Of a stretch of DNA of 64,000 bases, positions 18,156-27,172 are shown in pieces. The DNA is taken from NCBI RefSeq assembly GCF_014195325.1, contig NZ_JACIBK010000014.1, forward strand, positions 62,001-126,000, read 5' to 3'. Within the stretch, counting starts at the first letter, position 1; every line of letters starts with the position of its first letter. This DNA is from Rhizobium sp. BK650 (lineage in GTDB: Bacteria; Pseudomonadota; Alphaproteobacteria; Rhizobiales; Rhizobiaceae). Under the pieces are notes generated by a model. That model was not told where the DNA came from. It was given only the letters and a program-made list of their open reading frames with translations, and did not search any database. Made by a program: the position numbers and the translations under genes.

Positions 18156-19166
18156 TTGGCAAACCTCCGACAGCTGGCCCAGTCCTTAGGACTATCGATC
18201 ACTACGGTGTCTCGTGCGCTCGACGGCTATTCCGATGTCTCCGTGGCTACCCGCGAAAGGGTGCGGGAAGCGGCGGAGAGGGCTGGTTACCGGCCGAACG
18301 CGTCCGCCCGCCGGCTGCGCAAGCAGCGCGCAGAACTGGTCGCCGTCACGCTTCCGAGCGATCCTGGCCAAGTCGGCCCGCCGCACTTCCTCGACATGCT
18401 GTCCGGCTGCGCCGAGTACTTGGCCAGCTTTGGGCTCAATCTGGTCATCGCGCCGGTGCCGCGCAGCGAAAGCGAGCTTGATATCTGCCGCCGCTTCGTC
18501 GACGGGCGCCGTGTCGACGCCATGCTGCTCGTCCGTACGAAACGGCGCGATGAGCGCGTAGAGTTTCTTCAATCCCGTGGCATTCCCTTCGTCACGAATG
18601 GTCGGACTGAAAGCCCAACGCCGCACCCCTTCATCGACGGCGACGGCTTTTCGGGCTTCCATGCGGCCACCACCCGCTTTCAGGGCTCCGGCCATCGCCG
18701 CATCGGCCATATCGCCGGGCCTCAGCAGTATTACTTTGCGCATGTGCGTCGAATGGGCTGGAAGGTCGCCATGGATGAGGTCGGCCTTTCTTCTGATCTC
18801 TGCGCCGAGGGCGCGCCAACCGAACAGGGCGGATATCTTGCCGCTCTCGAGCTGCTGCGCCAGCCATCACGGCCGACGGCGCTGGTCTGCGCGACGGATG
18901 AAATGGCGATCGGCGCGCTCCGGGCACTGAGGGAGATAGACGGCGGCAGCGAGATCAGCATCGTCGGCCACGACGATCTGCCGATCGGCGCCTTCACCAG
19001 TCCGGCACTTTCGACCATGCGCATGACCGGCCAAAACCTCGGCGCGAATTTCGCGTCGCTGCTGCTGCGTGCCATCGATGGCGAACCGGCCGAAGAGCTT
19101 CAGGAACTTCACGCAATCGAGTTCGTCGACCGCGAGAGCCATCGCCGCCCATTCCGGGGGGTATAA
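18156..19166 (+). CDS. LacI-family transcriptional regulator
   Basis: 336 residues from TTG 18156. The DNA-binding domain begins at once (NLRQLAQSLGLSITTVSRALDGY), with hinge helix NASARRLRKQRAEL and a periplasmic-binding-like effector domain (IGHIAG, CATDEMAIGALRAL, VGHDDLPIGAF). TTG is preferred over ATG 18102 because GGAGAGAG lies 5 bases upstream and the upstream part overlaps the operator. It heads a transporter operon for a sugar or glycoside and most likely represses it until the sugar binds. Confidence 0.9.
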   Translation: MANLRQLAQSLGLSITTVSRALDGYSDVSVATRERVREAAERAGYRPNASARRLRKQRAELVAVTLPSDPGQVGPPHFLDMLSGCAEYLASFGLNLVIAPVPRSESELDICRRFVDGRRVDAMLLVRTKRRDERVEFLQSRGIPFVTNGRTESPTPHPFIDGDGFSGFHAATTRFQGSGHRRIGHIAGPQQYYFAHVRRMGWKVAMDEVGLSSDLCAEGAPTEQGGYLAALELLRQPSRPTALVCATDEMAIGALRALREIDGGSEISIVGHDDLPIGAFTSPALSTMRMTGQNLGANFASLLLRAIDGEPAEELQELHAIEFVDRESHRRPFRGV

Positions 19167-19193
19167 TTCACACAAAAACAACTGGAGGAGAAA

Positions 19194-20468
19194 ATGAAAC
19201 GTCTCATGTCATTCGGAGTTTTGGCCTCGACTGTGGTGGCATTCGCCCCACCGGTTCTTGCCCAGACCGTCTTCGTCTCCACGCAGCTTCGTCCGATCGA
19301 GGAGGCTACCGTCGTGCGTGAAGAACTTCTGAAGGACGCCGGCGACGTCGACTATGTAGTCGAGGAGCCGCCGCAATTCGCGGTCCGCATGGAAGCCGAG
19401 GCCCGGACCGGCAAGCACACGGTCAGCCTTGTCGGCGCCCTGCACGGCGAGCTCTCGCCACTCGCGGACAAGCAGCAGCTCGAACCCCTCGACGATCTCG
19501 CCAAGAAGCTCGCCGCTTCAGGCATGCCGCAGCCGGTCCTCGATCTCGGCAAGCTCGGCAAGCCGACGCAGCAATATATCCCCTGGATGCAGGCGACCTA
19601 TCTTATGGCCGCCAAAAAGGAAGCCCTGCAGTATTTGCCTGCAGGCGCTGAGGTGAACGCGCTCACCTATGACCAGCTCATCGAGTGGGGCAAGAAGATG
19701 CAGGAAGCCACTGGCCAGCCGCAAATCGGTTTTCCGGCCGGACCGAAAGGGCTGATGGCGCGCTATTTTCAAGGCTACTTCTACCCGTCCTTTACCGGCG
19801 GCGTCGTACGCACCTTCAGGAGCGCGGATGCTGCGGCAGGATGGGAAAAGCTCAAGGAACTGTGGGCCTACGTCAATCCGAATTCGACCAGCTACGACTT
19901 TATGCAGGAGCCGCTGGCTGCCGGCGAAGTCATGGTCGCCTGGGACCACATCGCCCGCCTGAAGACCGCGATCTCCGCGGCACCTGACGATTACGTGGTC
20001 TTCCCGGCGCCTGCAGGGCCGAAGGGCCGCGGCTACATGCCGGTACTCGCGGGTCTGGCGATCCCGAAGGGCGCACCTGATGCTGCCGGCGCCGTGAAGG
20101 TCATCGAAACCCTGACGACGCCCCAGACCCAGCTGCTCACGGCTTACAAAGTTGGCTTCTTCCCGACGCTGGACGTCCAGCTGCCGCCCGATCTCGACAA
20201 GGGTGTGGCCCTTCTCGCCGGCGCCGTCACCGCGACCCAGGCCTCCAAGGACGCCGTGATCTCCCTGCTCCCAGCCGGCCTCGGCGACAAGGGTGGCGAG
20301 TTCAACAAGGTCTACATGGACAGCTTCCAGCGCATCGTACTGCAGAACGAGCCGGTCGCCGACGTCCTGAAGGCCCAGGGCGAAACCATGGCCAAGCTCA
20401 TGAGCGAGACCAAGGCGCCCTGCTGGGCTCCCGACGCCAAGAGCGACGGCGCCTGCCCGGTCGAGTAA
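19194..20468 (+). CDS. ABC transporter sugar-binding protein
   Basis: 424 residues with a Sec signal peptide cleaved after PPVLAQ. The fold is that of family 1 extracellular solute-binding proteins: an early alpha/beta lobe (VFVSTQLRPIEEATVVREEL) and the WDHIARLKTAIS and AGLAIPKGAPD regions that close over the sugar. It sits 27 bases after lacI with GGAGG before the ATG. It delivers the substrate to the two permeases downstream. The exact sugar cannot be read; the linked hydrolase suggests a glycoside or glycosylglycerate. Confidence 0.9.
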   Translation: MKRLMSFGVLASTVVAFAPPVLAQTVFVSTQLRPIEEATVVREELLKDAGDVDYVVEEPPQFAVRMEAEARTGKHTVSLVGALHGELSPLADKQQLEPLDDLAKKLAASGMPQPVLDLGKLGKPTQQYIPWMQATYLMAAKKEALQYLPAGAEVNALTYDQLIEWGKKMQEATGQPQIGFPAGPKGLMARYFQGYFYPSFTGGVVRTFRSADAAAGWEKLKELWAYVNPNSTSYDFMQEPLAAGEVMVAWDHIARLKTAISAAPDDYVVFPAPAGPKGRGYMPVLAGLAIPKGAPDAAGAVKVIETLTTPQTQLLTAYKVGFFPTLDVQLPPDLDKGVALLAGAVTATQASKDAVISLLPAGLGDKGGEFNKVYMDSFQRIVLQNEPVADVLKAQGETMAKLMSETKAPCWAPDAKSDGACPVE

Positions 20469-20539
20469 TCCTGCCGTGATGTCCGGGTGTGAATGCCCGG
20501 ACATTCCTTCCGCAAACCTGCTTTCCTAGGCGGGAAAAA

Positions 20540-21391
20540 ATGACCCAAAATCGACCTTGGATCCCCTATCTGCTGATCCTGCCCTCCATCGTCTTCTTGG
20601 CGCTACTCTTCGTCATGCCGCTAGCGCAGACGATTTGGCTGGCGGTTTCGGATGACGGGGTTCCCTCGCTCGCCAATATGCAACGCATGGCGAGCGACAT
20701 CAATTTCACCCGTTCAGTACAAAATACCTTCCTGCTAACGATCGCCGTCGTGCCGGTGCAAGTCGCCATCGCGCTCGCCATGGGCACGATAGTTTCGAAA
20801 ATCGGCCGTGGCCGCGAGACGATCCTGTGGATCTGGACGATCCCGCTCGGCATATCGGACCTTGCGGCAGGCCTCGTCTGGCTGTCGATCCTGCAGAATA
20901 CCGGTTATTTCAATTCGCTGCTCTTCGGCCTCGGCGTCATCGACCGGCAGGCGAGTTGGCTTTCCTACCAGACGCCCGTTGCGCTGTTCATCGCCATCGC
21001 TATTGCAGAAATCTGGCGCGGTACGGCGATTGTCATGATCATCATCGTCGCCGGTCTCAACCAGGTCCCGAAGGAGTTCAAGGAAGCCGCTGAAATCTTC
21101 GGCGCCGGCCCCTGGACGCGGTTCTGGAAAATCACCCTGCCGCTGATCCGCCCGGCACTGCAATCGGCGCTGATCCTTCGCACTGTTCTCGCCTTCGAGG
21201 TCTTCGCGGTCGTTTACGCGCTGGGGGGACGCAATTTCCCCGTTCTCGTCGGCGAAGCCTATAATTGGCAGAGCCAGAACCAGAACTACGGCGTCGCCGC
21301 GGCCTACGCGGTGATGATTATGATGGTCTCGCTCGCCGCTACCCTCATCTACCTCAAAGCCATCAAGGTCGATCCGGAGCGCCTGCCATGA
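20540..21391 (+). CDS. ABC sugar transporter permease 1 (MalF-like)
   Basis: 283 residues from ATG 20540, with six predicted membrane helices. The cytoplasmic EAA loop reads EAAEIFGAGPWTRFWKITLP, the contact site for the ATPase. It couples with the second permease through a 4-base stop/start overlap. Confidence 0.92.
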   Translation: MTQNRPWIPYLLILPSIVFLALLFVMPLAQTIWLAVSDDGVPSLANMQRMASDINFTRSVQNTFLLTIAVVPVQVAIALAMGTIVSKIGRGRETILWIWTIPLGISDLAAGLVWLSILQNTGYFNSLLFGLGVIDRQASWLSYQTPVALFIAIAIAEIWRGTAIVMIIIVAGLNQVPKEFKEAAEIFGAGPWTRFWKITLPLIRPALQSALILRTVLAFEVFAVVYALGGRNFPVLVGEAYNWQSQNQNYGVAAAYAVMIMMVSLAATLIYLKAIKVDPERLP

Positions 21392-22248
21392 GCACAACAG
21401 CCATCCCAACCGAACAGGCGGCGGCAGGCAGCCCCGCGAGCTTCAGCTCATCGCGCCGCTGGCTCTTGTGGAGCGGCATTGCCGCTCTCTGCGCCTGGGT
21501 ACTGGTGCCGATCTATCTCGTCGCACTCGGCGCGTTCGGAGGCCGCCAAGGCGTCTACGTTTGGCCAAAAACCGGACTGCCGACGAGGGTCTCGCTGGAG
21601 CCCTTCGTTCTCTTCCTGAAGACCGAAGGTGTCGTCCAGTCCTTTCTCAACTCCCTCGGAGCGGCGGGCATCACGGTGGCACTCTCAATCCTGCTCGGAG
21701 CGCCGGCGGGTTATGCGCTAGCTCGCTTCAATTTCCGTGGCAAGGACAGCTACCGCCTCCTGGTGCTGCTGACCCGTGCCTTCCCGCTGGCTATCCTGGC
21801 CCTGCCGCTTACCGTCTCCTTCATCCGGCTCGGCCTTTACGACACGATCATCGGCGTTGGCCTAATTCACACAGTGCTGGCGCTGCCTTTTGCGGCGCTC
21901 GTCACCCAGGGCATCTTCCTCGGCGTACCGAAGGAACTCGAAGAGGCCGCCTGGGTCTTCGGCTGCACGCGTATTCAGGCCTTCTTCAAGGTTGTGGCGC
22001 CGCTGGCACTGCCTGGCATCGTCGCAACCGCCGTCTTCGCCTTCGTCATTTCGTGGAACGAGGTCTTTGCCGCCTCGGTCCTGACGGTGCGCAACCGAAC
22101 GCTAACGGCCTATCTGCTGACGGTGCTGTCCGAAAGCCCGATGCATTACCGATTTGCCGGCGGTCTGATGCTCATCCTTCCCTCCGTTGTCTTCATCTTC
22201 GCGGTCAGACGCTACCTCTTCGCGATCTGGGGCATCTCTTCTAAATAA
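21388..22248 (+). CDS. ABC sugar transporter permease 2 (MalG-like)
   Basis: 286 residues from ATG 21388; the frame is open further upstream, but that part overlaps permease 1. Six membrane helices, with EAA loop EEAAWVFGCTRIQAFFKVVAP. The N-terminal tail is long and rich in Ser/Ala before the first helix. Confidence 0.92.
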   Translation: MSTTAIPTEQAAAGSPASFSSSRRWLLWSGIAALCAWVLVPIYLVALGAFGGRQGVYVWPKTGLPTRVSLEPFVLFLKTEGVVQSFLNSLGAAGITVALSILLGAPAGYALARFNFRGKDSYRLLVLLTRAFPLAILALPLTVSFIRLGLYDTIIGVGLIHTVLALPFAALVTQGIFLGVPKELEEAAWVFGCTRIQAFFKVVAPLALPGIVATAVFAFVISWNEVFAASVLTVRNRTLTAYLLTVLSESPMHYRFAGGLMLILPSVVFIFAVRRYLFAIWGISSK

Positions 22249-22261
22249 CGGGATTCCACCC

Positions 22262-23320
22262 ATGGCCAATATAGTCATCAACCGCATCCGCAAGAGCTTC
22301 GGTGCCTTCGACGCGCTGAAGGAGGTCTCCCTGACGATCAATGACGGCGAATTCGTTTCGCTGCTCGGCCCTTCCGGCTGCGGCAAGACCACGCTTCTGC
22401 GCATTATTGCCGGCCTTGAAACCGCCTCCACAGGTGATGTCAGCATCGGCGACAAGTCGGTGATCGGACTGGCACCCAGGGACCGCGGGCTCGCGATGGT
22501 CTTCCAGAACTATGCGGTCTTCCCGCACATGAGCGTTTATGAAAACGTCGCCTTCGGCCTTCGAATGCAGAAGGCCGAGGACGCACGCGTCAAGGCGCAG
22601 GTTGAGAAGGCAGCCGGGCTTCTGCATATCGAGCAGTATCTCGACCGCTACCCGAACAAGCTTTCGGGTGGGCAGCGCCAGCGCGTGGCGGTTGCCCGCG
22701 CACTCGCTGTCGAGCCTAAGGTCTTGCTGATGGACGAGCCGCTTTCCAATCTCGACGCTCTGCTGCGTCTGGAAATGCGCACGGAACTTAAGACAGTGCT
22801 GCAGTCGTCTGGAACCACAACGATCTACGTCACCCATGACCAGACGGAGGCGATGGGCCTCTCGGACCGTATTGCCGTCATGCACGGCGGCATCGTCGAG
22901 CAGGTTGGCACGCCGATCGACGTCTACAATCATCCCGCCACACGCTTCGTTGGCGGTTTTATCGGCAATCCGCCGATGAATTTCATCAGGATGCCGGTCT
23001 CAAATGGCCAGGTTTGCGCAGGCAGCGAACGGCTCGCCACCCCCGCTCAATCCGGCGGCGAGATCATTCTCGGCCTCCGTGGCGAGGCGGTCGAGCTCGC
23101 GCCACTGCCACAGGGTCTGGAGATGAAAGTGCGGGTCGCCGAGCCGATGGGCTCGCATCTGCTCCTGACCGGCTCGATCCACGAGCAGCCGGTGCGTGTC
23201 ATCCTCGCGGCTTCGGAAACCGTCAGAAGCGGCGATACGATCGGCCTCAAACTCGATAGCAAACGCATCACCTGGCTTTCGCCCGAAAGCGGCAAGGCCT
23301 TTCCGGCCGCAGCGGCCTGA
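22262..23320 (+). CDS. ABC transporter ATPase (MalK/UgpC type)
   Basis: 352 residues from ATG 22262. Walker A GPSGCGKTT, Q-loop VFQNYAVFPHM, signature LSGGQRQRVAVARAL, Walker B VLLMDEP and switch H in YVTHDQTEA are all intact. A ~110-residue TOBE regulatory domain follows. It powers the two permeases upstream. Confidence 0.95.
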   Translation: MANIVINRIRKSFGAFDALKEVSLTINDGEFVSLLGPSGCGKTTLLRIIAGLETASTGDVSIGDKSVIGLAPRDRGLAMVFQNYAVFPHMSVYENVAFGLRMQKAEDARVKAQVEKAAGLLHIEQYLDRYPNKLSGGQRQRVAVARALAVEPKVLLMDEPLSNLDALLRLEMRTELKTVLQSSGTTTIYVTHDQTEAMGLSDRIAVMHGGIVEQVGTPIDVYNHPATRFVGGFIGNPPMNFIRMPVSNGQVCAGSERLATPAQSGGEIILGLRGEAVELAPLPQGLEMKVRVAEPMGSHLLLTGSIHEQPVRVILAASETVRSGDTIGLKLDSKRITWLSPESGKAFPAAAA

Positions 23321-23337
23321 GATACCGGAGCATATAA

Positions 23338-24609
23338 ATGAACGTGCATATTGCCGAAGCCAAGCGCATCCTCGTCGCCAACGATAGAGGCGGCTACACC
23401 GTGCCGACGGAGCGGCTCTATCCCTTCCAATGGAACTGGGATTCCGCCTTCGTCGCCATGGGTTTCGCGCTTTACGATACTGACCGGGCCTATCGCGAAC
23501 TGGAGCGGCTGGCAGAAGGTCAGTGGGCGGATGGAATGATCCCGCATATCGTCTTCCACCAGAAGAGCGACACCTATTTCCCCGGCCCGAACGTCTGGCG
23601 GACCAGCCACACGATCCAGACCTCCGGCATCACCCAGCCCCCGGTATTTGCGATTGCCCTGAAGAAGCTTCACGACGCCGCCGGCGACAAGGCGCGCAGC
23701 CTGCCGCTCTACGAAGCGGCGCTGAGATGGCATCGCTGGTGGTATGCGGCCCGCGATCCTGAAGGCACCGGTCTCGTCGCTCTACTACATCCCTGGGAAA
23801 GCGGCAGCGACAACTCGCCCGCCTGGGATGTCGCGCTCGCCCGCGTGCCGACGACGACTGATACGCCGGTGCTGCGCAAGGATACTGGCCACGTCAACGC
23901 CTCGATGCGACCGCGCGACGAGGACTACAGGCGCTTCATCCACCTCGTCGATAACTACGCTGCCTGCGGCTGGAATCCGGAGGCGCAATGGCAGAAGGCG
24001 CCCTTCAAGGTCGCCGAAATCCAGGCGACGGCAATTCTGCTGAAGGCCGGCCAAGAGCTGGAAGCGCTCGCCCGCGAGCTCGGCCGAACGGAGGACGTGG
24101 CCGAGATTGCCGCCTTCAACGAAAAGACCCGTAAGGCGATCCTCGCGCAATGGCGCCCCGCCCTCTCGCGCTTCGTCTCGCGCGATCTCGTTTCCGGTCA
24201 GGATATCGAGGCACCGACGCAAGCGGGCTTCATCCCCCTCCTCTCGCTCGACCTCGAAAGGTCCATCACCGATGCGCTCGTCGCCGAAATGAGCGTCTGG
24301 TCCAGGGGTCTCAAAGTCGCCTTCCCGACCACTAAGCCGGGTTTTGCCGGCTGGGAGCCGAAACGCTACTGGCGCGGCCCCTCCTGGGCGATCATCAACT
24401 GGCTGCTGATCGACGGCCTGCAGCGCAACGGCCGCCCCGAATTCGCTGAACAGCTTCGCAAATCGACCATCTCAGCCATCGAAACCGAAGGCTTCGCCGA
24501 ATACTTTGACCCCACAACAGGCGAAGGCTGCGGCGGCCTGAGCTTTTCCTGGACCGCGGCAACCTATATTTGGCTGGTGAAGCCCACAGGCAATTGCTCT
24601 GGTGACTGA
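23338..24609 (+). CDS. MGH1-like / GH63-type glycoside hydrolase
   Basis: 423 residues, an (alpha/alpha)6-barrel glycosidase. Typical motifs are FQWNWDSAFVAMG near the N-terminus, HPWESGSDNSPAWD in the middle and YWRGPSWAIINWLL near the end. Members act on mannosylglycerate, glucosylglycerate or alpha-glucosides. No signal peptide is seen, so it would act in the cytoplasm on the sugar imported by the transporter just upstream (17-base gap). Last gene of the LacI-controlled operon. Confidence 0.85.
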   Translation: MNVHIAEAKRILVANDRGGYTVPTERLYPFQWNWDSAFVAMGFALYDTDRAYRELERLAEGQWADGMIPHIVFHQKSDTYFPGPNVWRTSHTIQTSGITQPPVFAIALKKLHDAAGDKARSLPLYEAALRWHRWWYAARDPEGTGLVALLHPWESGSDNSPAWDVALARVPTTTDTPVLRKDTGHVNASMRPRDEDYRRFIHLVDNYAACGWNPEAQWQKAPFKVAEIQATAILLKAGQELEALARELGRTEDVAEIAAFNEKTRKAILAQWRPALSRFVSRDLVSGQDIEAPTQAGFIPLLSLDLERSITDALVAEMSVWSRGLKVAFPTTKPGFAGWEPKRYWRGPSWAIINWLLIDGLQRNGRPEFAEQLRKSTISAIETEGFAEYFDPTTGEGCGGLSFSWTAATYIWLVKPTGNCSGD

Positions 24610-24699
24610 AGAATGGATCGTCGAGGAACTGCACGATCTGTCGATGGAGGCTCCAATCGAGCGCGGCTTATGTCAGGAAGTCGCGCAGAAAGAAGCCAC

Positions 24700-24896
24700 C
24701 AAGGACGCATTCCGCGCAATCGTTCACGCGAACGATCAACGCGCTGCCAGTCGGTTACCGATTGACTCTTACGCCAGGTGGGACGCTGCTCGGCGAGGCC
24801 ATGGCCGCTCGGCCTGGAGACATCGCGAATGCACTGACCATCTATGAGGCCGCGATGTTCTCGCGTAGCGAGGTTGCTGCCTCGGGCGCGCACTGA
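24700..24896 (+). pseudogene. FAD monooxygenase 3' remnant with internal deletion
   Basis: The frame reads INALPVGYRLTLTPGGTLLG and then directly EAMAARPGDIANALTIYEAA before the stop at 24896. In TetX-like flavin monooxygenases these blocks are separated by about 25 residues carrying the GDAAH...GEGAN flavin-binding motif, so that segment is missing. Everything upstream is also gone. Confidence 0.6.
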
Positions 24897-24959
24897 GTCC
24901 TGGAGCTTTTCCTGGGTTAGCGTCTGTTCATCATCGGGTAACGACGAATAGAAGTCCGG

Positions 24960-25100
24960 AGGCTGCGCTATTACTCTGATCTAGCATTTGCCGATTGTTC
25001 GTTGGCCTGCGAGCTAACGAGACGACATCGGCAATGTGAATCGGTTCGCTTGGATCGATTCACAAATGTCGTTAGACAAAAGCGGCGGTCTTTGCGATCC
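24960..25100. repeat. dispersed palindromic repeat, copy B
   Basis: Similar to copy A at 15710-15840 and better preserved. Two nested inverted pairs are present: CTAACGA...CAT (25014-25028) with ATGTCGTTAG (25066-25075), and GTGAATCG (25036-25043) with CGATTCAC (25056-25063). The whole forms a 62-base imperfect palindrome. Confidence 0.6.
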
Positions 25101-25257
25101 CGCAGGCATGCGCACGCCGGGCGCCAAATAGACGAGCACTTTCAACTGCTGCCCGTTGCGAACACGTTGTTATAGAGTTCGATGCTTCAAGCTTACGCCA
25201 GCCCTGCCATCTGGGAGCGATGGAGGAACCTTTTACTCCCTGGCTTGTTGCATGGCC

Positions 25258-25416
25258 ATGAACAGTGCAGAGGAAAAAGCCAACAAAGGCACGATCAAGT
25301 TTGTACTGACCATTTTCGTCATCGGGATCATTATGGCCGTCGCATATCTCACGTTCTTTACGCCTGGAAGGGTCGTCCCGCCAAACGCGCCAGCTACCAG
25401 TGAGGGCTCTGAGTGA
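25258..25416 (+). CDS. possible small membrane protein
   Basis: 52 residues: a short polar start (NSAEEKANKG), one hydrophobic helix (FVLTIFVIGIIMAVAYLTFF) and a short Pro-rich tail. The shape is protein-like, but there is no good ribosome site and no family match. An ATG at 25252 is an alternative start. Confidence 0.35.
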   Translation: MNSAEEKANKGTIKFVLTIFVIGIIMAVAYLTFFTPGRVVPPNAPATSEGSE

Positions 25417-26086
25417 TCGCCTCGAAGACGATACACGAAGCCGCGGCGCAGCAGTGGAGCGCTGGCTGATTCACGATACTGCCTCACGCACAGATAACGA
25501 ACGCGTTGGCGATTGCTTCCACCATCACGATAAGGCGTGTAGTCAAGTGCTCGTTCAGCAAGCTGAGCTGCAGGTGTGCGAAGCCGAAAAGGTTCATTTC
25601 GCTCGGAACTCATTTCGGCACGAATGGATTCTCGGCTCGCGGGCCTGAACCAGTGGCCGAGGCGATAGCCTGCCGCGCCGGGGCGCCACAGGATCTGCTT
25701 GATCACGCCGGCCTCTATATCTTTTTAGCACATCAAGTATAGTTGCCATCAGCAAGCAAGCTTTACGACTTTACCCCAGTGGACGCTGCCCGCTTCCGCT
25801 CCAACGAGGCACTACCCACCGTGATCCTCGCTATACTAACTTCTCAAGCATAGTATAGGGCGGCTGTCGAGATGCCCGCCTTGAACCAACCCGAACCGCC
25901 GACACGCGACCCTTTTTGGAAGAGTAGCTGGAGTTATTCGCGATTTGCAGGATATGCGCGTGAAATCGGTTAATCTGGCCACCTGATTGAGACAAGTCTT
26001 CGCTGCCACATCTCTCGCGAAGGCAGCTGCAATACGAGGCAGGAGAGTCGACAGGGCATTGCTATATAACCGGCTCCGCTAGTACA
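25417..26086. other. intergenic, nothing seen
   Basis: About 670 bases with only short motif-free frames on both strands. The part near 25740-25860 has TATAGT-type repeats of no clear meaning. Confidence 0.4.
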
Positions 26087-27121
26087 CTACGCTAGACGCA
26101 CGGCACGGCTAGCATACAGGTCCTGGAGTTGTTGTTGCTTCAAAGCATCTTGCTTGGGCGCGATACCAAAGGTTCGAGAGTATTCTCGACTGAACTGAGA
26201 AGCACTTTCGTAACCTACTTTGTAGGCAGCCTCAGTGACATTCACAGCTTGCGTTGCCATGAGTCGGCGCGCCTCCAGCAGCCGTAGTTGCTTTTGAAAC
26301 TGAAGAGGTGTCATAGCCGTCAGCGCCTTAAAATGCTGATGAAACGAAGACGGGCTCATCCGAGCAATATCAGCCAGTTCTTCCACTCTCAGCGTCTCTG
26401 CAAAATTGGTATGCAGGACTGATACAGCTCTGACGACGCGCTCAATGTTCGAGTCGGGCAAGGCAAGCTTGCAGATTTCGCCGCCGTGCGGCCCGCTCAA
26501 TAACCAGTAGCAGATCTCCCGGACGATCGAAGGTGCCAAAACAGGAATCGCTTTCGGTGTCGCCAGCAGCCGAACGAGGCGAAGGATGCAATCTTCCAAG
26601 GGCTGGTCGACCTTCGCGACGAAGGCGCATGGACCTGATGTGTCCGACTGCGGAGGGAGCGCCTCCAATTGTTCGAGGACTTCCCTTACGGTTGCTACGT
26701 CAAAGTCAATCATCACCCCGACGTACGGGGTCTCCTCACTCGCCTCGACGATCTGACCGGTTGCTGGTACGCCGACGCTAACGACGAGGCACTCCATCGT
26801 TCCGTAGCGCAGCAGCTCCTCGCCCAGCTGCAGTTCTTTGCCGCCCTCAACGACGACGCAGAGCGACGGCCGATAGATGTTGCGCATTGGCATCATCGAC
26901 TGAAACGAACGGACGATATTGAAGCCTTCTATGGCCGTCGGAAACAGGCCTTGGCCGCCTCCCTGGTCCTCGATGTAGGCGGTGACGGCTGAAAGCAATG
27001 GCGTATTCAAGCGGGGCTCCGCTTGCTTCAGGGGCCATGGCAATATGTGGCTCCTCGCCGGCACTATCACCTCACTTGTAGGAATAGGCAAGTTTCTTGA
27101 AGGTTCGGGCATTCTGGTCAT
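26087..27121 (-). CDS. AraC-family transcriptional regulator
   Basis: 344 residues. The N-terminal AraC_N cupin-type domain (YRPSLCVVVEGGKELQLGEE and YVGVMIDFD) is followed by two C-terminal helix-turn-helix motifs (VEELADIARMSPSSFHQHFKAL and AAYKVGYESASQFSREYSRTFG). This is the YqhC-like group that often controls aldehyde or alcohol oxidoreductases. Divergent from the MFS/SDR operon with 51 bases between starts. Confidence 0.9.
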   Translation of the reverse strand: MTRMPEPSRNLPIPTSEVIVPARSHILPWPLKQAEPRLNTPLLSAVTAYIEDQGGGQGLFPTAIEGFNIVRSFQSMMPMRNIYRPSLCVVVEGGKELQLGEELLRYGTMECLVVSVGVPATGQIVEASEETPYVGVMIDFDVATVREVLEQLEALPPQSDTSGPCAFVAKVDQPLEDCILRLVRLLATPKAIPVLAPSIVREICYWLLSGPHGGEICKLALPDSNIERVVRAVSVLHTNFAETLRVEELADIARMSPSSFHQHFKALTAMTPLQFQKQLRLLEARRLMATQAVNVTEAAYKVGYESASQFSREYSRTFGIAPKQDALKQQQLQDLYASRAVRLA

Positions 27122-27172
27122 TGGTCACTCCATCTAGCTTAAGGGTGCAACCAAGCGAGGAGTGACCTCAAG

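Noticed and set aside
19518..20504. 328-codon frame antisense to the sugar-binding protein
   Set aside because: It mirrors a well-supported gene with signal peptide and operon context; composition (His/Arg/Gly-rich) is typical of an antisense shadow.
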